A stretch of 64,000 bases of DNA from the NCBI RefSeq assembly GCF_018881755.1, contig NZ_JACVPS010000003.1, positions 62,001 to 126,000 on the forward strand. Reading direction: 5' to 3'. Positions 1-9,062 of the stretch are shown piece after piece (the first letter of the stretch is position 1; each line of letters opens with the position of its first letter). The position numbers and the translations under genes are program-made. The stretch comes from Polynucleobacter finlandensis (lineage in GTDB: Bacteria > Pseudomonadota > Gammaproteobacteria > Burkholderiales > Burkholderiaceae). The notes under the pieces are model-generated. The model had not been told where the DNA came from. It was given only the letters and a program-made list of their open reading frames with translations, and ran no database searches.

Positions 1-414
1 AAAGTCATTCTTGTAGACCCTAAGGGTGAGGATTATGAGAAGTATCGTGGGGCCACAGTCTTAACCCCAAATCGTAGTGAATTACGTCAGGTAGTGGGGC
101 AGTGGACCAGCGAAGAGGATTTAACGCGTAGAGCACAAGATCTCCGAAAATCTTTGAACCTACAAGCCTTGTTGCTGACAAGATCTGAAGACGGCATGAG
201 TTTGTTTACGGATGCTGGTGTCAGTCATGTGAAAGCCCAGGCGCGTGAAGTATTTGATGTATCTGGCGCTGGCGATACTGTGATTGCCACCTTGGCTGTT
301 GCGCTAGCCTCTCAGTGGCCTTTAGAAAAGGCCATGGCACTAGCGAATCGCGCTGGCGGTATTGTGGTTGGTAAGCTGGGAACGGCAACTGTTACTTCTG
401 AGGAATTGCAATGA
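1..414 (+). CDS. D-glycero-beta-D-manno-heptose-7-phosphate kinase, 3' part (HldE N-domain / RfaE1 type)
   Basis: The reading frame is open from base 1, so the gene starts upstream of the window. The visible 137 residues are the C-terminal half of a PfkB/ribokinase-family sugar kinase. A PNRSE substrate-side motif lies near base 70, and the SGAGD anion-hole and catalytic-Asp motif lies at 262-276. Relatives phosphorylate D-manno-heptose 7-phosphate at C1 in the cytoplasm for LPS core synthesis. The protein ends shortly after the kinase domain, so it lacks the fused cytidylyltransferase domain of E. coli HldE and should be the monofunctional RfaE1 form. Its stop overlaps the hldD start (ATGA at 411-414), which supports the heptose assignment over other PfkB sugars. 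Confidence 0.85.
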   Translation, partial: KVILVDPKGEDYEKYRGATVLTPNRSELRQVVGQWTSEEDLTRRAQDLRKSLNLQALLLTRSEDGMSLFTDAGVSHVKAQAREVFDVSGAGDTVIATLAVALASQWPLEKAMALANRAGGIVVGKLGTATVTSEELQ

Positions 415-1439
415 CCATCATCGTTACTGGCGCAGCTGGTTTTATTGGCGCCAATATTGTTCAAGCCCTAAATGCGCGTGGTGAGAAAAATATCATTGCG
501 GTTGATGATCTACGTCCTGCTGATAAGTATCGCAACTTAGCGGATTTAGACATCATTGATTACTTGGATAAAGATGAGTTTTTAGAAGCCTTTAGAAGTG
601 GTCGCTTTGGCAAGGTGAAGGCAGTGTTTCATGAGGGGGCTTGCTCCGATACGATGGAAACTGACGGCATCTTCATGATGGCGAATAATTATCGTTACAC
701 AATGGATTTGTTGGATATCTGCACAGAGCAAAAGGTACAGCTTTTGTACGCATCATCTGCCGCAACCTATGGTGGTTCAGATGTCTTCGTCGAGAGCCGC
801 GAACATGAGAAGCCATTAAATATTTACGGCTATTCCAAATTCCTCTTTGATCAGGTGATGCGTAAGCGTTTTGCTGAGAATGCCAATAGCGCTCAAGTAG
901 TGGGTTTCCGCTACTTCAACGTTTATGGCCCACGTGAATCCCATAAGGGACGCATGGCATCAGTCGCTTTTCATCAATACCATCAGTACAAAGCCAATGG
1001 CCAAGTCAAATTATTTGGTGAGTATGGCGGCTATGCTGCTGGCGAGCAAAGCCGTGACTTTGTTTCTGTTGAAGATGTCGTCAAAGTAAATCTATTTTTC
1101 TTGGACCATCCAGAAATCAGTGGCATATTTAACTTAGGTAGTGGTCGTGCACAGCCATTTAATGATGTGGCTCATGCAGTGGCTAATGCCATGCGTAAGC
1201 TTGATAAAGCCAACCCAGCCAGCTTGGAAGAGTTGATAAAAGAAAAGGCTATTGAGTACATTCCATTTCCAGAGGCGCTCAAAGGTAAATATCAATGCTT
1301 CACACAAGCTGACTTAACTAAGCTACGCGCTGCTGGATATCAAGAGCCCTTCCTCAATGTCGAGCAGGGTGTTAGCCGCTACATTAACTGGTTAGTGACT
1401 AATGCGGATTTCTTGGCGAGCCCTCTAGATACGAAATAA
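411..1439 (+). CDS. hldD: ADP-L-glycero-D-manno-heptose 6-epimerase
   Basis: This is a 342-residue extended short-chain dehydrogenase/reductase. The N-terminal NAD(P)-binding motif TGAAGFIG is at residues 6-13, and the catalytic Tyr139-x3-Lys143 pair sits in YGYSK. Length and motifs match HldD (RfaD/GmhD), which epimerises ADP-D-glycero-D-manno-heptose to the L-glycero form used for inner-core LPS. It is translationally coupled to the upstream heptose kinase by a 4-bp ATGA overlap, so the two steps form one operon. Nothing looks odd in the sequence. Confidence 0.95.
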   Translation: MTIIVTGAAGFIGANIVQALNARGEKNIIAVDDLRPADKYRNLADLDIIDYLDKDEFLEAFRSGRFGKVKAVFHEGACSDTMETDGIFMMANNYRYTMDLLDICTEQKVQLLYASSAATYGGSDVFVESREHEKPLNIYGYSKFLFDQVMRKRFAENANSAQVVGFRYFNVYGPRESHKGRMASVAFHQYHQYKANGQVKLFGEYGGYAAGEQSRDFVSVEDVVKVNLFFLDHPEISGIFNLGSGRAQPFNDVAHAVANAMRKLDKANPASLEELIKEKAIEYIPFPEALKGKYQCFTQADLTKLRAAGYQEPFLNVEQGVSRYINWLVTNADFLASPLDTK

Positions 1440-1451
1440 GAGGCAGATAGG

Positions 1452-2189
1452 GTGAGTAAATTCTGGATTGCGCTCATCTTTTTCTTTGTTGCTAGAGGCG
1501 TGAGTGCTCAGCTTATGAGCATTCCCCATGGAAGCGATCCACCTACCCAAACCCTTTTAGTTGAAGCACTTAAACCTAAAGCGCTAGTGTTGCTTTTTCC
1601 TGGTGGTGGCGGAATGGCGAAGATTCAAGATGATGGCTCAGTCATCAGTCGTCACACCTTCGTGCGATCTCAAGAGCTTTGGGCTCAATACAATATCGAT
1701 GCTGTACTCGTAGACAGTCCATATGACTTGGGCGACTTGCGGAGAAGTAATTTACGGGGTCGAGAAGATCACCTTACAAGGGTTGCTGAGGTGGTGAATT
1801 TTTATAAAACCAAAACGAATTTGCCGATTTGGATATTTGGCCATAGCATGGGCTCATCTACTGCAACCTACTTTGCTAATAAACATTTCAAAGACCGGCC
1901 GATTTCCGGAATTATTATTGCGGGAACAATCACGACGGCATCTTTGGATGATGAGGTTACCCTTCCGGTACTAGCGATTCACCATCGACAAGATTCTTGT
2001 GCAGGAACTCCTGTTAGCGCATCTTCTAGAGTGATAGAAGGTAGACCTCCAAAACTTGTATCAAAACTAGAAATCATTGACGGTGGTATTACTGAGGGTG
2101 GCGTCTGCGAATCATTTGCTTATCATGGCTTCAATCAAACCGAGCCAGAGTTTATTAAGAAAGCTGCTCAATTTATCTTGAGCCACTGA
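1452..2189 (+). CDS. exported alpha/beta hydrolase-fold protein of unknown substrate
   Basis: The start is GTG, 12 bases after the hldD stop. Residues 1-19 form a Sec signal peptide (hydrophobic core, then VSA-Q), so the product should be periplasmic. The rest fits an alpha/beta hydrolase: an oxyanion-type PGGGG segment near residue 50, a nucleophile elbow GHSMG with Ser132, a candidate acid Asp181 and a candidate His225. Two Cys residues late in the protein could form a disulfide. I do not recognise a specific esterase or peptidase family. Co-direction with hldD suggests co-transcription but not necessarily a role in LPS. Confidence 0.75.
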   Translation: MSKFWIALIFFFVARGVSAQLMSIPHGSDPPTQTLLVEALKPKALVLLFPGGGGMAKIQDDGSVISRHTFVRSQELWAQYNIDAVLVDSPYDLGDLRRSNLRGREDHLTRVAEVVNFYKTKTNLPIWIFGHSMGSSTATYFANKHFKDRPISGIIIAGTITTASLDDEVTLPVLAIHHRQDSCAGTPVSASSRVIEGRPPKLVSKLEIIDGGITEGGVCESFAYHGFNQTEPEFIKKAAQFILSH

Positions 2190-2196
2190 TTTCTGG

Positions 2197-3396
2197 TTAT
2201 CGTCCTGTTAGCGATAAGGCAATCGACTTCTTAAATGGGGTCAGCTTCTCGCTAACATGCAGTAGCGCCTTTCTTAAGAACTTCGCAGGTGGTGATTCTT
2301 TTGTATAGATCTCAGTAATTAATCTAGTCATCAAGAAGAGTGGTTTGGTTTTGAGTCTATGCGTTCTTTCGTAGCGCAGTAAGAGTGCCTGATCGCCAAT
2401 ATCTTTGCCCACTCTATGGGCACCTAGAATTTCTTTTGAAAGTTTTTGCACGCCTAGGAGGCCAAAGTTAAATCCATGTGCTGTTACTGGATGCATCCCA
2501 ACCGCGGCGTCACCAACAGTGGCAAATCTAGTCCCCACCAATCTTTTTGGGTATACCGATACTAGGGGGTAGGAGTGAATAGTGCTCACTAGGTCCATTT
2601 CTCCAAGGCGATTGCCAAATCGTTCTTTTGCATTTCTAGAGAACGCCTCGGGATTCAACTTCATGAGTTCCTCAGCTTCATCGCTGGCAACAGTAATAAC
2701 CACTGAGCTTCTATAGCGACCCGTTTCTGGGTCTGGATTCATGGGGAGTAGTGCAAGCGTTTGCCCATAATCAAACCACTCCCAAGCAATATGGTCATGG
2801 GGTGTGTCATGAGTCATGCAGCAGACCAACATGTTTCTACCAAAGTCATGCATGTCAGCAGCAATGCCCATCATGCGACGCGTAGTGGAAAATCGGTTAT
2901 CAGCCGCCACCACTAACTTTGCGCTAATTTCTGTTTGATCATCTAAGACTACACCTGCGATTTGCTGACTCGTTTTGACTTTGATCACCTTCCGGCCGGG
3001 AATGAGCGTAATGTCGTGATGGAGATCATTGGCTTCTTGTGTGGCATCGTAGGCTGCCTTGCGAATGACGTGATTTGAAATTAACCACCCCAGTTCTTGG
3101 TATTTGCTGAGCTGGTGAGGGATGAGCATTTCAAACTGGGATCTCCCATCCAGAATCTTGGCATCGCGTAATTGTGAAATTGCCTGCGGTTCAATTAATT
3201 GCCACAGTCCAAGATCTTTCATGGCGCTGGCAGAGCTCTGGGTAAGGGCGATCTCCCTGCCATCAAACGCTGGATTTGAAATGGCATCTAGAGACTGCTG
3301 TTCAATAACTGCAATTGTTAGCCCTTGCCCGCTTAGTGACCTGGCAAGGCATAGCCCTGAGGGACCTGCTCCAACAATAACAATATCGACATTCAT
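2197..3396 (-). CDS. FAD-dependent ubiquinone-biosynthesis hydroxylase family protein (UbiH/UbiF/UbiM type)
   Basis: This is a 399-residue group A flavin monooxygenase. The dinucleotide-binding motif GAGPSG is at residues 9-14, and the second FAD motif GDAAVGMHP is near residues 295-303, followed by an AHGFNFGL segment characteristic of UbiH-family quinone-ring hydroxylases. The usual DG-x2-S-x2-R element reads ADNRFSTTRR here, an atypical Asn for Gly. The tail differs from E. coli UbiH and looks closer to the UbiM branch, but I cannot separate the subfamilies by eye. It is convergent with the upstream hydrolase, with 7 bases between stops. The expected role is hydroxylation of a ubiquinone precursor at the membrane. 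Confidence 0.75.
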   Translation of the reverse strand: MNVDIVIVGAGPSGLCLARSLSGQGLTIAVIEQQSLDAISNPAFDGREIALTQSSASAMKDLGLWQLIEPQAISQLRDAKILDGRSQFEMLIPHQLSKYQELGWLISNHVIRKAAYDATQEANDLHHDITLIPGRKVIKVKTSQQIAGVVLDDQTEISAKLVVAADNRFSTTRRMMGIAADMHDFGRNMLVCCMTHDTPHDHIAWEWFDYGQTLALLPMNPDPETGRYRSSVVITVASDEAEELMKLNPEAFSRNAKERFGNRLGEMDLVSTIHSYPLVSVYPKRLVGTRFATVGDAAVGMHPVTAHGFNFGLLGVQKLSKEILGAHRVGKDIGDQALLLRYERTHRLKTKPLFLMTRLITEIYTKESPPAKFLRKALLHVSEKLTPFKKSIALSLTGR

Positions 3397-3644
3397 GCTG
3401 TATCCAATGAGTTAAATAGAACTGGATTGAGTATAGATATTCAATCTCGAGTATTTCGGCTGGAAAATAATTGTGGCTCTTAGTTTTTGATTTGGATCAA
3501 AAACTGTATGAGATAAGTGTTTTTTCTTCCCTGCTCGTAAACATTTTCTGAATTCGCTGAAGGGTGTCAACAGGTGGGTGATTGCTTCGTTGTAATTGAT
3601 CCGCACATATTTCATGTCTGCGGATTTTTATGACTGGAGAAAAA

Positions 3645-4079
3645 ATGACTTATCAATCACGACAAGGTGGTACCCACCGCTTCATTAAAGCCTTAGCTTT
3701 TTCAGCATTATTAGCTGCTTCTGGTTTGGGGGCTTCTGCTGCTTTTGCTTCACCAATTAATGTCAATACCGCCACTCAAACTGAGTTAGAAAGCATTAAA
3801 GGAATCGGCCCCTCTAAAGCTAAAACGATTATTTCTGAGCGACTCGATGGCGGCCACTTTCAGGATGCTAATGATTTGCAAAAGCGGGTACGAGGCATTG
3901 GCATGAGATCAGTGGAAAAAATGGTGGATAACGGTTTAACCATCGAGGCCCCGGGCTCATTTCGCGAACCCAATGGCAGGACCAAGAAAGAAGGCTCTGG
4001 TGCTAGTCGACGTGGTTCTCGCGGTCAAAACAGTTCTCGTCCTCATGCGGATCGTGAGGGAGCGGGTCGCCGTAACTAG
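3645..4079 (+). CDS. ComEA-like secreted helix-hairpin-helix DNA-binding protein
   Basis: I start the gene at the second ATG (3645) because GGAGA sits 4-9 bases upstream; an earlier in-frame ATG at 3630 has no such site. The protein has a Sec-type signal peptide ending near AAFAS, then a ComEA helix-hairpin-helix domain: NVNTAT, GIGPSKAK and a second GIG motif. ComEA relatives bind incoming double-stranded DNA in the periplasm during natural transformation. The last 35-40 residues are a low-complexity Gly/Ser/Arg-rich basic tail that the minimal family lacks; it could add DNA affinity. No other competence genes are nearby. Confidence 0.8.
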   Translation: MTYQSRQGGTHRFIKALAFSALLAASGLGASAAFASPINVNTATQTELESIKGIGPSKAKTIISERLDGGHFQDANDLQKRVRGIGMRSVEKMVDNGLTIEAPGSFREPNGRTKKEGSGASRRGSRGQNSSRPHADREGAGRRN

Positions 4080-4120
4080 ACCCATACGCGTATAGGCGTG
4101 CTTACGGCTAAAATGCCTGA

Positions 4121-5032
4121 ATGAGCACCCCTTCTTACTTAACTATTTCACAAACTGTTGGCAATACGCCTTTGGTTCGTTTACAACGTATTCCCGGTCC
4201 CGAGAATGAGGCCCGTGGCAATGTGATTTTGGGCAAGTTAGAAGGAAACAATCCAGCCGGGTCGGTGAAGGACCGACCTGCGCTGTCGATGATCACACGC
4301 GCGCAAGAGCGTGGTGAAATTAAACCCGGTGATACCTTGATTGAAGCAACCAGTGGCAATACTGGTATTGCGCTGGCAATGGCCGCTGCGATGTTGGGCT
4401 ACAAAATGGTTTTAGTGATGCCGGAGAGCCAGAGTATTGAGCGTCGTCAAAGTATGGCTGCCTACGGTGCCGAACTCATTCTGACGGCGGCTTCTGGTGG
4501 TATGGAGTTTGCAAGAGACTATGCTTTGCAACTGCAAAAAGAAGGTCGTGGCAAGTTGCTTGATCAGTTTGCTAATCCAGATAATCCACGTGCACATATT
4601 GAATCGACTGGCCCTGAAATTTGGCGAGATACTGATGGGCAGATTACCCATTTCATTTCAGCAATGGGTACTACGGGAACGATTACTGGGGTATCGACTT
4701 ATCTCAAATCGATGAACCCGAATATTCAAATCATTGGGGCGCAACCGGAAGAGGGCTCGCAAATTCCGGGGATACGCAAATGGGCGCCAGAGTACCTACC
4801 AAAAATTTACCAAGGCGATAGAGTAGATCGTATTGAGTACGTAACGCAGGCTGATGCCGAAGAAATGGCGCGTCGCTTGGCTGCGCAAGAAGGTATTTTT
4901 TGTGGGATTTCTGCTGGTGGGGCTTTAGTGGTGGCTTTGCGTATTGCTCGTCAGGCGGAGAATGCAACGATTGTATTTATTGTGTGTGATCGGGGTGATC
5001 GCTACTTATCTACTGGAGTTTTCCCAGTCTAG
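4121..5032 (+). CDS. cysM: cysteine synthase B
   Basis: This 303-residue fold type II PLP enzyme has the Schiff-base lysine in GSVKDRPA (Lys50), the phosphate and substrate loop TSGNTGIA near residues 77-84, and a C-terminal GISAGGAL loop. Length and the N-terminal TVGNTPLVRL agree with CysM rather than the longer CysK. It makes cysteine from O-acetylserine with sulfide or thiosulfate. It is convergent with mltB, with only six bases between stops, so transcription must end inside one of the two genes or through a signal I did not find. Confidence 0.93.
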   Translation: MSTPSYLTISQTVGNTPLVRLQRIPGPENEARGNVILGKLEGNNPAGSVKDRPALSMITRAQERGEIKPGDTLIEATSGNTGIALAMAAAMLGYKMVLVMPESQSIERRQSMAAYGAELILTAASGGMEFARDYALQLQKEGRGKLLDQFANPDNPRAHIESTGPEIWRDTDGQITHFISAMGTTGTITGVSTYLKSMNPNIQIIGAQPEEGSQIPGIRKWAPEYLPKIYQGDRVDRIEYVTQADAEEMARRLAAQEGIFCGISAGGALVVALRIARQAENATIVFIVCDRGDRYLSTGVFPV

Positions 5033-5038
5033 GCTAAG

Positions 5039-6322
5039 TCAAGATTGCTTAGGCTTTTTCTTGGCTTTCGATTTCTTGGTTTTCGCCCCACTAGTTTCAG
5101 TAGGCTTTGCTTCTTTTGCTGTATTGCTAGTAGGCACAGCACTCTGATTTTTATAACCTAATGCTTCTGCAAATTCAGCAACACTTTGTGCATAAAAATA
5201 GCTGCGGTTATATTGCACAATCGTTAGAAAGTTATTTAAGCCCACAACATAGTGAACTTGATCGCTACCATCTGTATCAGGGTAGGGAAGATCAACAATA
5301 AATGCTTTGCTTTGTGGCGTAACACCACCTGTTTGTAGATCTCCTTGCTCTGGCTTGAGGATCCCTTTATTGATGAGTTCCTCAACAGAGTATTTGAGTT
5401 TGGGTTCACCGTCAGCTAATAATTTAGCTTCAGCTATACCGGAGCTGAGCACTGGGAAGGAGATTGGCATGCCTGGTTCCCAGCCATGTTGTTTCATGAA
5501 GTTGGCAACGCTGGCAATGGCGTCTTTGGGGCTTTGACGAAGATCGATGCGACCATCCCCATCCCCATCTACTGCAAAGCTTCTAATGCTGCTGGGCATG
5601 AACTGAGGTAGGCCAATCGCGCCCGCATAAGAGCTGTTTTGATTGAGGCACGCGCTAAAGCGGGCACCATTTAAGCCTTGGGCGCCATTTTTGGCTGGAA
5701 GCTTGCCGCCAGCATCTGACCAGCACATCAAGATGAGCTCTTTTAGTTGGTCTTTAAATAACCGCTCACGAACCGCTTTATTTGGGGTGTCGGGGTAGCT
5801 AAATGCAAGGGTAGATAAAACGTCCTTAACCCTGAAGTTACCGGTTTGGCGTCCATAGATGGTTTCAATGCCGATAATCGCCACGATGATTTCAGCTGGC
5901 ACTCCGGACTCTTGTTCAACTTGAGTAAGAAATGCATGGTTCTGCTCCCAAAAGGCTTTACCTGCCTTTAATCTGACTGGCTCAACAAAACGCTTGCGGT
6001 ACGCCACCCAATTCTTTTTAAAGGTTCCGGATGGGGGTAATACTAATTTGCGTATTGAGGGAATGGTCTTAACATCCAAAAAGCCAGATTCAAGTGCGGG
6101 AAGGGGTATTTCTTGGGTTTGAGCCACCTGGGCCAGTAATTCATGAATATTTTCGGAAAAGAGGGCTTCGGACACCGCCTCTTCGGTTTGGTTTACGATA
6201 GCTTGAGTAGTGTTGCTTTGTTGCGTAGGGTTGCTAGAGCAAGCCCCTAGAAGCAAAGCGAGGACGATGCTGGAGACAAGGAAACGTATATTCAAGTGAA
6301 GTTGGCGTTGAGTAGATTGCAC
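5039..6322 (-). CDS. mltB: membrane-bound lytic murein transglycosylase B
   Basis: This is a 427-residue lipoprotein. A signal peptide ends in a lipobox with LLGAC (Cys28). A transglycosylase domain follows, with the catalytic Glu in IGIETIYG (Glu153) and the later conserved stretch AGAIGLPQFMPSS. It cleaves peptidoglycan glycan strands to 1,6-anhydromuropeptides at the periplasmic face of the outer membrane. The C-terminal 30-40 residues are Ala/Thr/Lys-rich and end in a strongly basic run, an extension beyond the core enzyme. It is divergent from the deacetylase gene across a 49-bp AT-rich gap. Confidence 0.92.
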   Translation of the reverse strand: MQSTQRQLHLNIRFLVSSIVLALLLGACSSNPTQQSNTTQAIVNQTEEAVSEALFSENIHELLAQVAQTQEIPLPALESGFLDVKTIPSIRKLVLPPSGTFKKNWVAYRKRFVEPVRLKAGKAFWEQNHAFLTQVEQESGVPAEIIVAIIGIETIYGRQTGNFRVKDVLSTLAFSYPDTPNKAVRERLFKDQLKELILMCWSDAGGKLPAKNGAQGLNGARFSACLNQNSSYAGAIGLPQFMPSSIRSFAVDGDGDGRIDLRQSPKDAIASVANFMKQHGWEPGMPISFPVLSSGIAEAKLLADGEPKLKYSVEELINKGILKPEQGDLQTGGVTPQSKAFIVDLPYPDTDGSDQVHYVVGLNNFLTIVQYNRSYFYAQSVAEFAEALGYKNQSAVPTSNTAKEAKPTETSGAKTKKSKAKKKPKQS

Positions 6323-6371
6323 GTTTATTAAATTAAAAAAATTGCCGTTTTGTTATTGAAAGTTTTAAGTA

Positions 6372-7292
6372 ATGACTACAGGATACATAACTCATCCAGA
6401 TTTTCTAAAACATGAGATGGGTAGCCATCATCCAGAATGTCCAGAACGCATTCAAGCGATTAATGACCAACTCATTCGTAGCGGAATAGATCCCTTTCTG
6501 CATCATCTCGATGCGCCCCTGGCCACAGAAGATCAATTGGAATTAGTGCATAGCCCTGACCATATTGCGTTTGTAAAAGAACGCTCTCCCGAGAGTGGGT
6601 ACTTCATGCTTGATGGTGACACCATCATGAATCCCCACACTTGGAGGGCTTGCTTACGTGCAGCAGGCGCTGCGATAGCTGGTGTCGATGCTGTAATGAA
6701 AGGCGAAGTAAAAAATGTTTTTTGCGCGGTACGGCCACCAGGACATCATGCTGAGCCAACGCGCTCTATGGGATTTTGTGTTTTTGATAATGTGGCCATC
6801 GCAGCACGCTACGCCATGGAGCAATATGGCATTGAGCGCGTAGCAATCATTGATTTTGATGTACATCATGGCAACGGCACAGAAGCGGCATTTTTCAATG
6901 ATCCTAATGTCTTGATGTGCAGCTTTTTTCAGCACCCGTTTTACCCTTACAGCGGTTTAGATGGGGCAACGAATATGGTGAATGTTCCCTTGCCGGCCTC
7001 AACTCGCGGCGATGTCGTGCGCTCTATTGTGGAAGAGCAGTGGCTACCACGTCTACGAGACTTTGAGCCAGAGCTCGTGATTATTTCTGCCGGCTTTGAT
7101 GCTCACAGAGAAGATGACTTAGGGCAAATGGGTTTAGTGGAAGATGATTACGCATGGATTACCAATCAATTGAAAGTAGTAGCCGATCAATATGCTCAAG
7201 GCCGCATAGTGAGCTGTCTGGAGGGTGGCTACAACCTCTCTGCCTTGGGTCGCAGTGTTGTGGCTCACGTTAAAGCTTTAGCAGACCTCTAA
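6372..7292 (+). CDS. class II histone-deacetylase-like amidohydrolase
   Basis: This is a 306-residue zinc amidohydrolase of the HDAC/acetylpolyamine amidohydrolase superfamily. The tandem catalytic His125-His126 lies in RPPGHH. Zinc ligands are Asp163 and His165 in DFDVHHGNGT and Asp243 in SAGFDAH. Bacterial members deacetylate acetylpolyamines, acetoin-related compounds or protein lysines; the substrate cannot be read from the sequence. It starts a co-directional run with an acyl-CoA synthetase, ETF and acyl-CoA dehydrogenase, so it could reverse protein acylation during fatty-acid catabolism. That link is inference from position. Confidence 0.85.
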   Translation: MTTGYITHPDFLKHEMGSHHPECPERIQAINDQLIRSGIDPFLHHLDAPLATEDQLELVHSPDHIAFVKERSPESGYFMLDGDTIMNPHTWRACLRAAGAAIAGVDAVMKGEVKNVFCAVRPPGHHAEPTRSMGFCVFDNVAIAARYAMEQYGIERVAIIDFDVHHGNGTEAAFFNDPNVLMCSFFQHPFYPYSGLDGATNMVNVPLPASTRGDVVRSIVEEQWLPRLRDFEPELVIISAGFDAHREDDLGQMGLVEDDYAWITNQLKVVADQYAQGRIVSCLEGGYNLSALGRSVVAHVKALADL

Positions 7293-7321
7293 TAAAAAAG
7301 AACAATAGCAAGGGTAAAGAG

Positions 7322-8974
7322 ATGGCAAATATTTTCGAGCAAGGCTTAGAGCGCAACTCAGCAAACTTTACCCCCATTACCCCGCTATTATTTTTAGAGC
7401 GCTCTGCCGAGATTTACCCAAATCGTTTGGCGGTCATCCATGGGCAGCTGCGCCAAACTTGGCAACAGACCTATGATCGCTGCCGTCGTCTTGCCAGCGC
7501 CTTGAGTAAGCATGGTATCGGCCTTGGTGATACGGTGGCTGTGATGTTGCCGAACACACCCCCAATGGTTGAGGCGCACTTCGGCGTCCCGATGGTTGGC
7601 GCTGTATTAAATTCCCTGAATACCCGCTTGGACCCAGAAACCATCGCTTTCATGTTGAACCATGGCGAAGCAAAAGTAGTCATTGTTGACCCTGAGTTTT
7701 CGGGAACAATGAAGAAAGCCTTGGAGATTGCCAAAAAGGAAAGTGGTCGCGAGTTTCTGGTGATTGATGTCGAGGAAAAAGAGTTTGATGTGCCAGGAGA
7801 AAGATTGGGCAAACTCACTTACGAGCAATTATTGGCCGAAGGTGATCCGCAATATGAGTGGCAGGTTCCAGTAGATGAGTGGCAGGCGATTTGTCTAAAC
7901 TACACCTCTGGTACTACTGGTGATCCAAAAGGAGTTGTCTACCATCACCGTGGTGCGGCAATTAATGCGGTATCGAATATTTTAGATTGGGATATTGCTA
8001 AGCACCCAGTGTATTTATGGACATTACCTATGTTTCACTGCAATGGGTGGTGCTTCCCATGGACTATAGCGGCTCGTGCTGGTATTAATGTTTGCTTGCG
8101 TCGTGTTGATGCGCAACATATCTTTGCCGCAATTAAAGAGCACAAGGTCACCCATTATTGTGCGGCCCCTATTGTTCATAATTTATTGGTAAATGCCCCA
8201 GCTGAGATGAAGGTAGGCGTGCCAGCAGGTGTTAAGGGTCTTATTGCTGGTGCTGCGCCTCCAGCATCCATTATTGAGGGCATGGAAAAGCTAGGCTTTG
8301 ATTTGACTCATGTCTATGGATTAACGGAGACCTATGGTCCCGCCGCAGTTTGCGTTCAGCAAGATGAGTGGAATGATTTAGATATCGGCGAGCGCGCGCG
8401 TTTGAATGCGCGACAGGGCGTGCGCTATCACATGCAACAAGCAATTGCTGTATTGAACCCAGAAACAATGGAGCCTGTGCCTGCCGATGGTGAAACCATG
8501 GGTGAGATTATGTTCAAGGGCAACATCGCCATGAAAGGGTATTTGAAGAACGAGAAAGCCACTCAAGAAGCTTTCGCAGGCGGTTGGTTTCATTCTGGCG
8601 ACTTGGCTGTGATGAGTCCTGATGGCTATGTGAAGATCAAAGACCGCAGTAAAGACATCATCATCTCTGGTGGTGAAAACATCTCCTCGATTGAGGTTGA
8701 AGATGTACTCTACCGCCATCCAGCAGTGATTGCAGCAGCGGTTGTGGCGATGCCTGATCCAAAGTGGGGTGAGACCCCTTGTGCATTTCTCGAAATAAAG
8801 CCTGATGTTGAGGTTACAGTTGAAGAAATTGTGGCCCATTGCAAGAAACATTTGGCTGGATTTAAAGTTCCCAGGGCCGTGGTCTTTGGGGACCTGCCCA
8901 AAACCTCCACCGGCAAGATTCAGAAGTTTGAATTGCGCAAGAAGGCTGGTTCTGCCTCTGCTATCGACGTTTAA
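7322..8974 (+). CDS. medium/long-chain acyl-CoA synthetase (AMP-forming)
   Basis: This is a 550-residue ANL-superfamily enzyme. The P-loop YTSGTTGDPKG is near residues 194-204, the A5-type motif is YGLTETYG, the A7/A8 region is HSGDLAVMSPDGYVKIKDR, and the catalytic lysine is Lys532 in TSTGKIQK. It resembles the FadK/AlkK-like acyl-CoA ligases that activate fatty acids with ATP and CoA. It follows the deacetylase gene by 29 bases and precedes etfBA, so it probably supplies acyl-CoA to the dehydrogenase at 10818. Chain-length preference cannot be seen. The 88 bases before etfB contain no clear terminator. Confidence 0.88.
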   Translation: MANIFEQGLERNSANFTPITPLLFLERSAEIYPNRLAVIHGQLRQTWQQTYDRCRRLASALSKHGIGLGDTVAVMLPNTPPMVEAHFGVPMVGAVLNSLNTRLDPETIAFMLNHGEAKVVIVDPEFSGTMKKALEIAKKESGREFLVIDVEEKEFDVPGERLGKLTYEQLLAEGDPQYEWQVPVDEWQAICLNYTSGTTGDPKGVVYHHRGAAINAVSNILDWDIAKHPVYLWTLPMFHCNGWCFPWTIAARAGINVCLRRVDAQHIFAAIKEHKVTHYCAAPIVHNLLVNAPAEMKVGVPAGVKGLIAGAAPPASIIEGMEKLGFDLTHVYGLTETYGPAAVCVQQDEWNDLDIGERARLNARQGVRYHMQQAIAVLNPETMEPVPADGETMGEIMFKGNIAMKGYLKNEKATQEAFAGGWFHSGDLAVMSPDGYVKIKDRSKDIIISGGENISSIEVEDVLYRHPAVIAAAVVAMPDPKWGETPCAFLEIKPDVEVTVEEIVAHCKKHLAGFKVPRAVVFGDLPKTSTGKIQKFELRKKAGSASAIDV

Positions 8975-9062
8975 TAGAAACACTGCTCGAGGCAGATAAA
9001 ATAGATAGTTACCCCGATTTTTGATAAATAAATATTGTTTTTGTGAAGATTGAGATCCGAAG

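Noticed and set aside
3412-3615. 67-codon minus-strand ORF in the gap between the UbiH-like gene and the ComEA-like gene
   Set aside because: No ribosome-binding site, no recognisable domain, and an intergenic-like AT-rich composition. A small peptide cannot be fully excluded.
8378-8983. 201-codon antisense ORF opposite the acyl-CoA synthetase
   Set aside because: Shadow frame of a well-supported gene; the product has no domain-like pattern.
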